Shown here piece by piece: positions 6,766 to 12,841 of a DNA stretch of 12,841 bases. The DNA is from Bacteroidetes bacterium QS_8_64_10 (GTDB lineage: Bacteria; Bacteroidota; Rhodothermia; Rhodothermales; Salinibacteraceae). Numbering within the stretch: position 1 is the first letter of the stretch; each line of letters starts with the position of its first letter. The notes below the pieces were generated by a model. It was given only the letters and a program-made list of their open reading frames with translations, was not told the DNA's origin and searched no databases. A program made the position numbers and the translations under genes. The DNA is taken from assembly GCA_003022505.1 (NCBI GenBank), contig PXTQ01000112.1, positions 1-12,841 on the forward strand, read 5' to 3'.

Positions 6766-7221
6766 TCACGATTCTCGATTCTCAACTGTCGATTCTTGTC
6801 CCTCGCGTTCTTTCTCCGTCATTTTCCATCGTTTATACTCGAAAATCTGCTCCTCGACCATCAGCAGACAGACCGACATGACGGCGGCGTCGTCCACGTA
6901 GCCGACCACCGGGATGAAGTCGGGGATCAGGTCGATGGGCGTGACGACGTAGCCGAGCGTAAAGACGACGGCGGCGATAGCCCAGTACGGCACCTCGCGG
7001 TAGTTGCCGTGCCAGTAATCGCGCGTCATTGCCACGAACAGCTTGCCGTCCTCCACGAAGCGCCCGAGCGGCCCCTTACGCTCGAACTTGTCGCGGATCT
7101 CGTCGGCGCGCTCTACCACCTCTTGGATGTCTTCCTGATCCACGCGCTTCGCCCCGGACTCGACGTAGTCCTCGTCGATCCGGTCGAGCTTGTTCTTGCG
7201 GGTGTCGTTCACGTCGCTCAC
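6766..7221 (-). CDS. YkvA/DUF1232 family small membrane protein
   Basis: This protein of about 151 aa has the DUF1232 core in its middle: VPYWAIAAVVFTLGYVVTPI followed by DLIPDFIPVVGYVDDAAVM, a hydrophobic hairpin that is the family signature. The N-terminal part is charged and helical, and the C-terminal tail is charged (KMTEKEREGQESTVENRES). The last ten codons fall in a repetitive AT-richer stretch (6766-6797), so the tail has probably been shaped by read-through into intergenic repeat sequence. The molecular function of the family is unknown. The start is uncertain: GTG 7221 is used here; TTG 7236 and GTG 7212 are also in frame, and none has a Shine-Dalgarno sequence. It lies upstream of the FmdB-like gene on the same strand, with a 201-bp gap. 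Confidence 0.85.
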   Translation of the reverse strand: MSDVNDTRKNKLDRIDEDYVESGAKRVDQEDIQEVVERADEIRDKFERKGPLGRFVEDGKLFVAMTRDYWHGNYREVPYWAIAAVVFTLGYVVTPIDLIPDFIPVVGYVDDAAVMSVCLLMVEEQIFEYKRWKMTEKEREGQESTVENRES

Positions 7222-7286
7222 GGAGTAAGAAAGCAATTAATGATCTGGACGGAGGGAGCCTCGGCGAAAACGTCTAAAGTATTTCC

Positions 7287-7446
7287 AGAAGCTGTTTGGC
7301 AAATAAGGGCTGCGCGTGCATCCTTTTCGCGTGACATTCTCCCGCTCGGGTCGACCCATAGCGCGGCTATGCGCTCACAAGTCGTGGTCTGTCACACGAA
7401 GATTCTGTGCTACGCTCGCTTCCTTTCTGCTTACCAAACAGCTTCT
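7287..7446. mobile_element. 160-bp MITE-like element or deleted IS remnant with 13-bp terminal inverted repeats
   Basis: AGAAGCTGTTTGG at 7287-7299 and CCAAACAGCTTCT at 7434-7446 bound 160 bp without a credible ORF. The left end continues GGCAAATAAGGGCTGCGC and the right end, read inward, GGTAAGCAGAAAGG. The 53-bp copy at 6091-6143 has the same two distinct ends (GGCAAAT... and GGTAAGCAG...), so the two derive from one parent. The interior has two adjoining dyads: GGGTCGACCC (7348-7357) and CATAGCGCGGCTATG (7357-7371). The flanks are CCA and TCA, so no exact target duplication remains. It sits between the ferredoxin and DUF1232 genes. Confidence 0.75.
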
Positions 7447-7654
7447 CACTGGCCTACATTGTCCCGGCAACGGTTTCCCGTAATACAGAAATACGAACCT
7501 GTCAACAGCCGGTGTGTTCTTTCAGTACGAGAAAAAGAGCGACGCAAACGGCTTGTTAGCACCGTGGAAGTCCCTCAGGTGAACAGGTCGTCGACCGGCA
7601 TCCGCCAGTCCGGCCTCCGCCTGCGGGCCGTAGTTGTTGCAATCCGCTCACGGC
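7447..7654. other. Gene-free spacer downstream of the ferredoxin
   Basis: With the element at 7287-7446, this makes the 418-bp gap between the DUF1232 start and the ferredoxin stop. On the minus strand a short open stretch (about 7520-7640) has coding-like codons but no start codon, so I do not call it. No clear terminator or RNA was found. Confidence 0.5.
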
Positions 7655-8038
7655 TCAGTAGGAATCGCCTGCCAGCGCTTCCCGGTCGAACCACTCGGCC
7701 TCCGGCTCCACCTGCGGCGCGGGGCGCGGCCCGGCGTCGTCCCAGTCCTGCTCGTTGGCGCGGTACACCGTCTCGACGCGCATCGAGCAGTCGGCCTTGA
7801 TCTGGCAGGACAGTCGCCACGTTTCGCCGTCTTGGCGCACCTGATCGAGCTTCTCGTGTTCGGCGCGCGTCATTACGTCCGGCTCGCCCTCGCGGAAGCG
7901 CACGCGGCAGGTGGTGCAGTTGGCCTGCCCGCCGCAGCGGTGGCCCACGTCTACGCCGCAGTCGGTGATGGCGTTAACGAGGCGCTTACCGTCGTCTACG
8001 TCGCACGGTTCTTGATCGTCAATGTGAAGCGTGGGCAT
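7655..8038 (-). CDS. 2Fe-2S ferredoxin (adrenodoxin/Isc-type cysteine spacing)
   Basis: This 127-aa soluble electron carrier of the [2Fe-2S] fold begins MPTLHIDDQEPCDVDDGKRL. The cluster loop is HRCGGQANCTTCRVRF (Cys near residues 35, 41 and 44), giving C-x5-C-x2-C, with the fourth ligand in WRLSCQIKAD (near residue 81). This spacing is that of the adrenodoxin/bacterial Isc ferredoxin subgroup rather than the plant C-x4-C-x2-C type. An acidic C-terminal extension (ANEQDWDDAGPRPAPQVEPE onward) follows the fold. The frame is open upstream to 8452, but the ATG at 8038 begins the domain exactly and the extra codons are intergenic in character. No isc genes or reductase are nearby, so its partner is unknown. 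It is divergent from the GH3 fusion gene. Confidence 0.9.
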   Translation of the reverse strand: MPTLHIDDQEPCDVDDGKRLVNAITDCGVDVGHRCGGQANCTTCRVRFREGEPDVMTRAEHEKLDQVRQDGETWRLSCQIKADCSMRVETVYRANEQDWDDAGPRPAPQVEPEAEWFDREALAGDSY

Positions 8039-8396
8039 GATGGGTTTTGATTGGGGATTGTTGTTTGTGAGAGACGATGCAACCTTTACATCAGAAAGAA
8101 GCTGGATAGATGCGCGTATTACGTGATGCGTGTTGCATAAGGGTGCCTTTTTTACGGAATACGCACTACGAAATACGCCATACGGAAACATGAGGAACGC
8201 GCCCCTGCAGTTTATCCAGCAGCCTGCGAAAACACAACGGTTTCCGGCGCGAAGAAGCCGCGCGTGTGCATCTTTTCCGTCTTTCTCTTTATACAAATAC
8301 GAGAGCAAGGGAGGGCGAAAGCAAACTGCTCCGCCTCTCTTTCCACCTTCGGTCCACATCTTCACACGTTCATACCTACACACCTCCACACGTTCC
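8039..8396. other. 358-bp divergent intergenic region with degenerate word repeats
   Basis: This spacer should hold the promoters of the ferredoxin (minus) and GH3 fusion (plus). It is AT-richer than the genes. Around 8153-8190 runs a degenerate TACG repeat (ACGGAATACGCACTACGAAA, then TACGCCATACGG). Directly before the GH3 start a G-poor leader repeats CACACGTTC (about 8361-8395). No Shine-Dalgarno sequence precedes the ATG at 8397. An open frame crosses the region from 8130, but its codons are unlike the genes. I cannot place the promoters. Confidence 0.5.
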
Positions 8397-11302
8397 ATGC
8401 TCCGTTTCCTCTCTCGCCGCGCCGTCCTGGGTGCGCTGGCCGCCTTGCTCATCGTCGCCGTGAGTCTCGTCTACTTCACCGGCGGAGCCGCACCGGCGAG
8501 CGCGCGCGCCGCGCCCTCCGCTGCGATGTGGCCCGGCGCGGGCGCGTGGGCCACCAGCGTCCTCGACACGCTCACGCTCAAAGAGAAGGTCTCGCAGCTC
8601 TTCTCGGCGCGCGCCTACGGGCGCTTCCGCTCGGTGGACGACCCGCGCTATGAGCGCCTGAAGAAGCTCGCCGAGGACTTCGGGATCGGCGGCTTCGCGT
8701 TCTTTCAGGGCCACCCGATGGAGCAGGCCACGCTCGTCAACGACCTCCAGGAAAGCTCCGACCTGCCGCTTCTCGTCTCGCAGGACATGGAGTGGGGCGC
8801 GGGGATGCGCATCGAGCAGACGACCACGTTTCCGCGCGCGATGGCCCTCGGCGCGACCCGCGACGCCGACCTCGCGCGCGCCGTCGGGTACGCCACGGCC
8901 CACGAGGCCCGCGCCCTCGGCACGCAGCAGGTCTACGCGCCCGTCGCCGACGTGAACAACAATCCGCGCAACCCGATCATCAACGTGCGCTCCTACGGCG
9001 AAAAGCCGGGCCTCGTCGCCGAGATGACGGCGGCCGCCGTGAACGGCATTCAGCGCGGCGGCGCAATCTCGACGGTGAAGCACTTTCCCGGCCACGGCGA
9101 CACGTCCACGGACTCGCACGTGGGCCTGCCGGTGCTCACGTTTGGGATGGAGCGGCTGCAAAACCTCGAACTCGTGCCCTTCCGCACCTGGCGTTCCCGG
9201 CGATGGAGCCGGACTCCTCGCTTCCGGCCACGCTGTCGCCGAACGTCACGCGCGATCTGCTGCGCGAGCAGATGGGCTACGACGGCCTGATCGTCACCGA
9301 CGGACTCGACATGCGCGGCGTCACTGATCAGTTCGGCGCGGGTGAGATCGCGGTGCGTGCCCTCGAAGCGGGAACCGACGTGCTGCTGCTCTCGACGGAT
9401 CCGTACGCGGCGCGCAAGGCCATCCTGAAGGCCATCGAAAGCGGACGCCTCACCGAAGAGCGCATCGACGAATCGGTCATGCGCATCCTGAGGGCGAAAG
9501 AGGGGGCGGGCCTGCACGAGGACCGCCTTGCGGATCTCGACCAAGCGCGCAAGCAGGTGGCAACGCGCCCGCATCAGGCGCTGAGCCGCACCATCGCGCG
9601 GCGCGGCCTGACGCTCCTCCGCAACGAGCGCGATCTGCTGCCGCTCACCGCCGGCCGCAGCCGCAGCGTGATGAGCGTCGTCCTGAACGACGGCGACTGG
9701 GCCGAGGCCGGACAATCCTTCCAGCGCGCCCTCGCCCGCCAGGCCCGGAACCTCACGACGCGCCTGCTCGACGCCCGCTCCGACTCTTCCGACTACCAGG
9801 CCGTGCTCGACGAGGCCGCCGGGCAGGATCTCGTCGTGGTGCCGGCGTACTTGCCCGTGCGCACCTGGAGCGGCTCGATATCGCTCCCCGAGGAGCATGA
9901 GACCTTCTTGAACGACCTCATCGCCACCGGCACGCCCGTTATTCTCGTATCTTTCGGCAACCCGTACATGGTGATGGGCCTGGACCGGCCCGCTGCCTAC
10001 ATTGCCGCTTACGGCAGCGACCGCGCCACGCAGACGGCCGCCGCCGGCGCGCTCTACGGCGCAAGCGGCTTCGGGGGCGCGCTGCCGATCTCGATCCCGG
10101 ACCGCTACGACTTCGGCGCGGGGCTTAGCACCGACCAAATCGCGCCGCGCCACGGCCACGCCGAAGCCGTCGGCATGTCGAGCGACCGGCTCCGGCGCAT
10201 CGACTCGCTCATGCAGCGCAGCATCCGGCGGGAGGCGTTCCCCGGCGCGGCGGTAGCCGTCGGGCGAGCGGGCGTCATCGCCAAGCAGGAGGGCTACGGG
10301 CATTTCACTTACGGGGGCGTGCAACCCGTCACGGACCACTCGCCGTTCGACCTCGCCTCGCTCACCAAAGTCGTCGCCACCACCACGGCGGTGATGTTGC
10401 TTACGGAGCAGGGTAAGCTGGCGCTGGACGACCGCGTAGCAAGCTATCTTCCCGAATTCGGGCAGAAGGGCAAAGACCAGATTACGATCCGGCAGCTGCT
10501 CTCGCACTCGGCGGGCCTCGAAGGCTACCGCGCTTATCATCAGATGGACGAGTCGATGCACTCGCGCGAGGCCATCATCGACAGCATCATGGCCGAGCCG
10601 CTTAAATATGAACCCGGCACGCAATCCGAGTACAGCGACCTCGGCATCATCACACTGTACTTGATGATCGAGGAAATCACAGGCGAGCCGTTCGAAGACT
10701 GGACCGAGCAGCACATCTTCGAGCCGCTCCGCATGGACGACACGGGCTTTCGCCCGGCGCTGGAGACGGACACAACCGTCGTGCCCACCGAGCGCGATAA
10801 GTATTTCCGCGAGCGTCTGATTCAGGGCGAGGTGCACGACGAGACGGCGTGGCTGCTGGGCGGCGTGGGTGGCCACGCGGGCTTGTTTTCGACCGCCGAC
10901 GACCTCGCGCATTTCGCGTACATGCTCGCGAACGAGGGCAATATCTACGGAAAGAACTTTCTGGATGCGGGAACCATCGAGGAGTTTACGACGCCCGTGC
11001 AGGGAACGCGCGCCCTCGGCTGGGACACCAAAAGCCCGGAGGGCTACTCCACCGCCGGCGACCTGTTCAGCAACCAGAGCTTCGGGCACACCGGGTTTAC
11101 GGGCACGTCGCTGTGGATCGACCCGGAGGCGGATCTGTTTGCGATTCTGCTTACGAACCGCGTCTACCCGACGCGCAAAAACGAGAAGATCGACGAGGTG
11201 CGCCCGGCGTTTGCGGATGCGGCGCATCGGGCCGTCATGGGGCCGCCGGAGCTGTACTTCCCGATGCCGGAGGAGCTGCGTCCTGCCGCGCCGGATTCGT
11301 AG
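8397..11302 (+). CDS. Secreted GH3 beta-N-acetylglucosaminidase-like / class C beta-lactamase-fold fusion, with a frame-breaking internal deletion
   Basis: This two-enzyme envelope protein has about 970 codons. The ATG at 8397 gives an N-terminal signal or anchor (FLSRRAVLGALAALLIVAVS). The GH3 N-domain follows: KVSQLFSARAYGRF, GGFAFFQG, the NagZ-type KHFPGHGDTSTDSHVGLP near residue 227 with the Asp-His loop, and the nucleophile region IVTDGLDMRGV near 301. A GH3 C-domain runs from about 385 to 575. The C-terminal serine-hydrolase domain has all three motifs: SLTK near 653, YSD near 744 and HTG near 897. The reading frame changes at about 9185: VPFR is followed directly by HLAFPAMEPDSS in another frame, whereas relatives have roughly 13 residues between, so about 40 bp (not a multiple of three) seem lost. 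A likely role is trimming GlcNAc-containing muropeptides plus an esterase or peptidase activity. It need not confer beta-lactam resistance. The stop is TAG at 11300-11302. Confidence 0.9.
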
Positions 11303-11318
11303 GCGGTTGGAGGTCTGT

Positions 11319-11348
11319 AAAGGCCGTCAGGAATCGTTCAGAGCCTTT
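11319..11348 (+). terminator. Weak hairpin after the GH3 fusion gene
   Basis: AAAGGC (11319-11324) can pair with GCCTTT (11343-11348), followed by TGAGGTTTTGTTTT. The stem is only six pairs with an 18-nt loop, so this is a weak candidate. Part of the same sequence (TGAGG) also serves as a Shine-Dalgarno-like site for the next ORF. Confidence 0.3.
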
Positions 11349-11360
11349 TGAGGTTTTGTT

Positions 11361-11720
11361 TTGCAGTCGAACTCTACTTTGGCGGAAGAGATTGCAAAAG
11401 AAACAGGCGGGAGCATAGAGGAAGGCGGGTTCAAAGTCACCATACCCCACGGCAGGCGAGGCATCGTAGTCAGAATAATGAATCACGGAGGAGGCCGCCG
11501 GAATTACTACCGAATCAGTATTCCCGGCAAAGAAACCTTTACGGCAACTGGAAAGGTTTCTACTGATAGAGCGCTTGCCCACATAGACATCGGACCTGAG
11601 CAGGCCAAGAGTAACAAACAAAACCGCCGGCTCCAGCCCATGTGGGTCAGAACCGGCGGAGGGTGTGGGCCCTGGTGGATTCGAACCACCGACCTTTCGC
11701 GTGTGAGGCGAACGCTCTAA
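11361..11720 (+). CDS. Small ORF resembling a polymorphic-toxin C-terminal domain; its end overlaps tRNA-Val
   Basis: The ORF starts at TTG 11361, the only plausible start after an in-frame stop at 11349; TGAGG (11349-11353) lies seven bases upstream. The first ~78 residues look like a real compact domain: STLAEEIAKETGGSIEEGGF, KVTIPHGRRGIVVRIMNHGG, then RRNYYRISIPGKETFTATGK and VSTDRALAHIDI. The pattern RYYR-S-PGK...G-VS-D-A--HI reminds me of short C-terminal modules in bacterial polymorphic toxins; this is memory, not a search. It is clearly AT-richer than its neighbours, suggesting transfer. Beyond about residue 82 the frame runs through the tRNA terminator and antisense to tRNA-Val (CGPWWIRTTDLSRV), which cannot be true coding, so the native 3' end is probably lost. 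It may be an orphan fragment or a small intact factor with a changed tail. No immunity gene is visible. Confidence 0.5.
   Translation: MQSNSTLAEEIAKETGGSIEEGGFKVTIPHGRRGIVVRIMNHGGGRRNYYRISIPGKETFTATGKVSTDRALAHIDIGPEQAKSNKQNRRLQPMWVRTGGGCGPWWIRTTDLSRVRRTL
11612..11659 (-). terminator. Rho-independent terminator of tRNA-Val
   Basis: On the minus strand CCGCCGG (11659-11653) pairs with CCGGCGG (11630-11624), with an inner CCCACATGGG dyad in the loop. It is followed by the T-rich run TTTTGTTTGTT. It begins six bases past the tRNA 3' end, the expected place. Confidence 0.7.
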
Positions 11721-11739
11721 ACCGCTGAGCTAAGAGCCC
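11666..11739 (-). tRNA. tRNA-Val (anticodon CAC)
   Basis: The 74-nt sequence on minus folds fully. The acceptor is GGGCTCT with AGGGCCC (one T-G wobble). The D arm is GCTC...GAGC, and the anticodon stem TTCGC/GCGAA encloses the loop CTCACAC, giving anticodon CAC (reads GUG). The variable loop is AGGTC, and the T arm is GGTGG-TTCGAAT-CCACC. The discriminator base is A and CCA is not encoded (CAC follows), so it must be added by CCA transferase. No duplication of its 3' end was noticed in the window. Confidence 0.95.
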
Positions 11740-11760
11740 GCCCGGTTTGGCAGCATGACG

Positions 11761-11789
11761 ATGGTAAGCAGTCGCGCGGCCATTTGCAA
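11761..11789 (-). promoter_or_regulatory. Candidate sigma70-type promoter of tRNA-Val
   Basis: On the minus strand TTGCAA (11789-11784), exactly 17 bases, then TACCAT (11766-11761) match the -35 and -10 consensus at four of six positions each. They lie 21 bases upstream of the tRNA 5' end. The site sits in the short gap after the anti-sigma-like gene, so the tRNA probably has its own promoter. Confidence 0.45.
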
Positions 11790-11794
11790 ACGTA

Positions 11795-12385
11795 TCAGGG
11801 CTGGCGCGCCGCCGGACGGAGCACGAACGACGCGCCCGCCGAGTCGGAAAACGGCGCGAGTGCCGGATGCAGGCGCGGTGCCGGTGCGCTCATGAGCGAG
11901 GGAGGGGGCGTCGAAGCAGGCGGTGGAGCCTCGAGCGCTGCGGCAGCGGGTTGGTCCGTTGGGGGGCCGAACAGCAGGCCGCCAGCGCACAGGCCCACGA
12001 CGAAGGCGGCGACTACTGCGCCTACCACTTTGGAGCGAGCGCGCAGGCGGGCGAAGATCGGCTTCTGGGAAGGACGATCATCATCAGCCGTATCAGCAGC
12101 AGTGCGCGACTGGTGGACCGAGGCTTCTTCCAGGCACCCCTGGAGGCGGTCGCGCAGGCGACGCTCGATGCGTCTGGTTTCCTGACTGTCTCCGTACTGA
12201 GAAAGCGCCAAGCGCGCGTTGCGTAGACGATGCACCTCGCGAGCCAGCTCCTCGTCGCTCTGCAGGCACTCCTCAAAGACCTCGCGCACGTCCGGTTCCA
12301 TCGTGCCGTCCACGTACTCGCACAGCATCTCGTCCATGCCGGCGGTTCCTGCGGGGCGGCCTGAATGATCGCGCGAGTCCGACAT
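11795..12385 (-). CDS. Anti-sigma-factor-like single-pass membrane protein
   Basis: This 196-aa protein has an N-terminal cytoplasmic domain of the kind seen in anti-sigma factors (about residues 15-60): MDEMLCEYVDGTMEPDVREV, then a helix with ECLQSDEELAREVHRLR. A charged linker and one membrane segment follow (KVVGAVVAAFVVGLCAGGLL, about 125-145), then a Pro/Ala/Ser-rich outer tail (PPPASTPPPSLMSAPAPRLH). The classic zinc motif HxxxCxxC is absent, so it would be a zinc-less variant if the assignment holds. ATG 12385 is chosen over an in-frame GTG at 12400 because GTGAGG lies nine bases upstream of it. No sigma factor gene is adjacent in the window: the upstream neighbour is holA and downstream is tRNA-Val. 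The function is inferred from general architecture only. Confidence 0.65.
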   Translation of the reverse strand: MSDSRDHSGRPAGTAGMDEMLCEYVDGTMEPDVREVFEECLQSDEELAREVHRLRNARLALSQYGDSQETRRIERRLRDRLQGCLEEASVHQSRTAADTADDDRPSQKPIFARLRARSKVVGAVVAAFVVGLCAGGLLFGPPTDQPAAAALEAPPPASTPPPSLMSAPAPRLHPALAPFSDSAGASFVLRPAARQP

Positions 12386-12418
12386 GGACGATGGCCTCAC
12401 TGCCTCAAAAGCGCACGC

Positions 12419-12445
12419 AACGAAAGCGGTCTCGCACAGGACCGC
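12419..12445 (-). terminator. Possible terminator after holA
   Basis: On minus, GCGGTC (12445-12440) and GACCGC (12431-12426) form a six-pair stem with an eight-base loop followed by TTTCGTT. It lies about 40 bases beyond the holA stop and before the anti-sigma-like gene. The stem is short, so confidence is modest. Confidence 0.4.
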
Positions 12446-12485
12446 GTGCTTGTTGTGCGGGTATGACCGGCGCGCAGCAGATGTT

Positions 12486-12841
12486 TCAGGAATTCGCAGG
12501 CGTGAGGCGGCGAAGCAGCAGCGTCATGACGAGGCGGGCGTCGCGGCGAGCGCCGCCCTTCAGTTCGTAGTCGGCGGCCAGCAGCGCCGAGAACGCGCGC
12601 TCGATGTCGGTGCGGTCGTAGCGCCGCAGGCTCGCCTTATACTCGCTCACGAAGAACGGCGGCACGCCGATGCGCCCGGCCAGCGCTTTTTTGGAAAGGC
12701 GCTCGTTGCGACACGCCCACAGCTTCCAGAGCTTGGCGAAGTAGGCGTTTAGCATCGCCACGATCTTGATGGCTTCGCTCTTCGGGTTGTTAGCCTGCTC
12801 CAAAAGATGCTCTACCGTCTGAAAAGCGTCGCCCGCGCGTC
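12486..12841 (-). CDS. holA: DNA polymerase III delta subunit, C-terminal part
   Basis: HolA is the delta subunit of the clamp loader; it opens the beta sliding clamp. Only the last ~118 codons are inside the window, and the gene runs off the right edge. The visible part is the C-terminal helical collar domain: GDAFQTVEHLLEQANNPKSE, then IVAMLNAYFAKLWKLW, a charged stretch ERLSKKALAGRIGVPPFFVS, EYKASLRRYDRTDIERAFSA and LLAADYELKGG, ending LLLRRLTPANS at the stop 12486-12488. The order AGRIGVPPFFVSEY...ADYELKGG is typical of the family. A TTG at 12803 is internal, not a start, since homology continues upstream to the edge. The frame is intact. Confidence 0.9.
   Translation of the reverse strand, partial: RAGDAFQTVEHLLEQANNPKSEAIKIVAMLNAYFAKLWKLWACRNERLSKKALAGRIGVPPFFVSEYKASLRRYDRTDIERAFSALLAADYELKGGARRDARLVMTLLLRRLTPANS

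Noticed and set aside
7520..7654. Coding-like minus-strand stretch downstream of the ferredoxin
   Set aside because: No start codon after the upstream in-frame stop and no recognisable motif; too short to support.
6694..7800. Plus-strand open frame spanning the DUF1232 gene and the 160-bp element
   Set aside because: It crosses a clear minus-strand gene, a non-coding inverted-repeat element and spacers, with no coherent protein features.
9050..11227. Very long open frame on minus opposite the GH3 / serine-hydrolase gene
   Set aside because: It is a GC-rich antisense shadow: Arg/Val/Ala-rich, with no family motifs, while the plus strand has clear catalytic motifs.
8397..11302. Beta-lactam resistance gene
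   Set aside because: The C-terminal domain has the serine beta-lactamase fold motifs, but the GH3 fusion architecture and context point to wall metabolism; nothing supports resistance.
11340..11740. Genomic island or phage integrated at tRNA-Val
   Set aside because: No integrase, no second copy of the tRNA 3' end and only one foreign-looking small ORF; the tRNA is intact.
1..12841. CRISPR array, rRNA gene, complete insertion sequence or replication origin
   Set aside because: No regularly spaced direct repeats, rRNA-like sequence, transposase frame or DnaA-box cluster was seen in reading the window.

Overview
The window is GC-rich (visibly about 60-65%) bacterial chromosome. A TonB-dependent outer-membrane receptor shows a Gram-negative envelope. 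A GH3 / class C beta-lactamase-fold fusion, an FmdB-like protein without its usual cysteines, weak Shine-Dalgarno sequences and A/C-rich leaders made of degenerate short words point to the Bacteroidota side, most likely a Rhodothermota (Salinibacter/Rhodothermus-like) organism. That placement is inference from protein style, not a marker-gene result. Incomplete genes at both ends suggest a short contig, possibly metagenomic.

Layout from left to right. Positions 1-496 hold the end of a flavin amine oxidase gene whose first ~150 bases lie in the wrong orientation between 27-bp inverted repeats. Next come a Sua5/TsaC threonylcarbamoyl-AMP synthase (minus) and, divergent from it, an unrecognised acidic protein (plus). 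Then follow a run of minus-strand genes: a TonB-dependent receptor (2598-4531), a SpoIID/LytB peptidoglycan protein (4595-6048), an FmdB-like small protein (6271-6564), a YkvA/DUF1232 membrane protein (6766-7221) and a 2Fe-2S ferredoxin (7655-8038). Two short non-coding elements with the same 13-bp terminal inverted repeats lie among them (6091-6143 and 7287-7446). Divergent from the ferredoxin is a ~970-codon secreted GH3 glycosidase / serine-hydrolase fusion (8397-11302). A small, AT-richer ORF that may be a toxin-domain fragment follows (11361-11720); it runs antisense into a tRNA-Val(CAC) gene with its own terminator and likely promoter. The right end carries an anti-sigma-factor-like membrane protein and the C-terminal part of DNA polymerase III delta (holA).

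The genes do not form one pathway. Several concern the cell envelope (SpoIID, GH3/serine hydrolase, TonB receptor, anti-sigma-like protein); the rest are translation and replication housekeeping (tsaC, tRNA-Val, holA).

The most striking general property is that four of the recognisable genes are broken: a local inversion in the amine oxidase, single-base-type frameshifts in the TonB receptor and SpoIID genes, and a ~40-bp deletion in the GH3 domain. Either the assembly is error-prone or the genes are decaying; raw reads would decide. The best candidates for something little described are the pair of TIR elements with distinguishable left and right ends, the families of degenerate intergenic word repeats, and the toxin-like orphan beside the tRNA.
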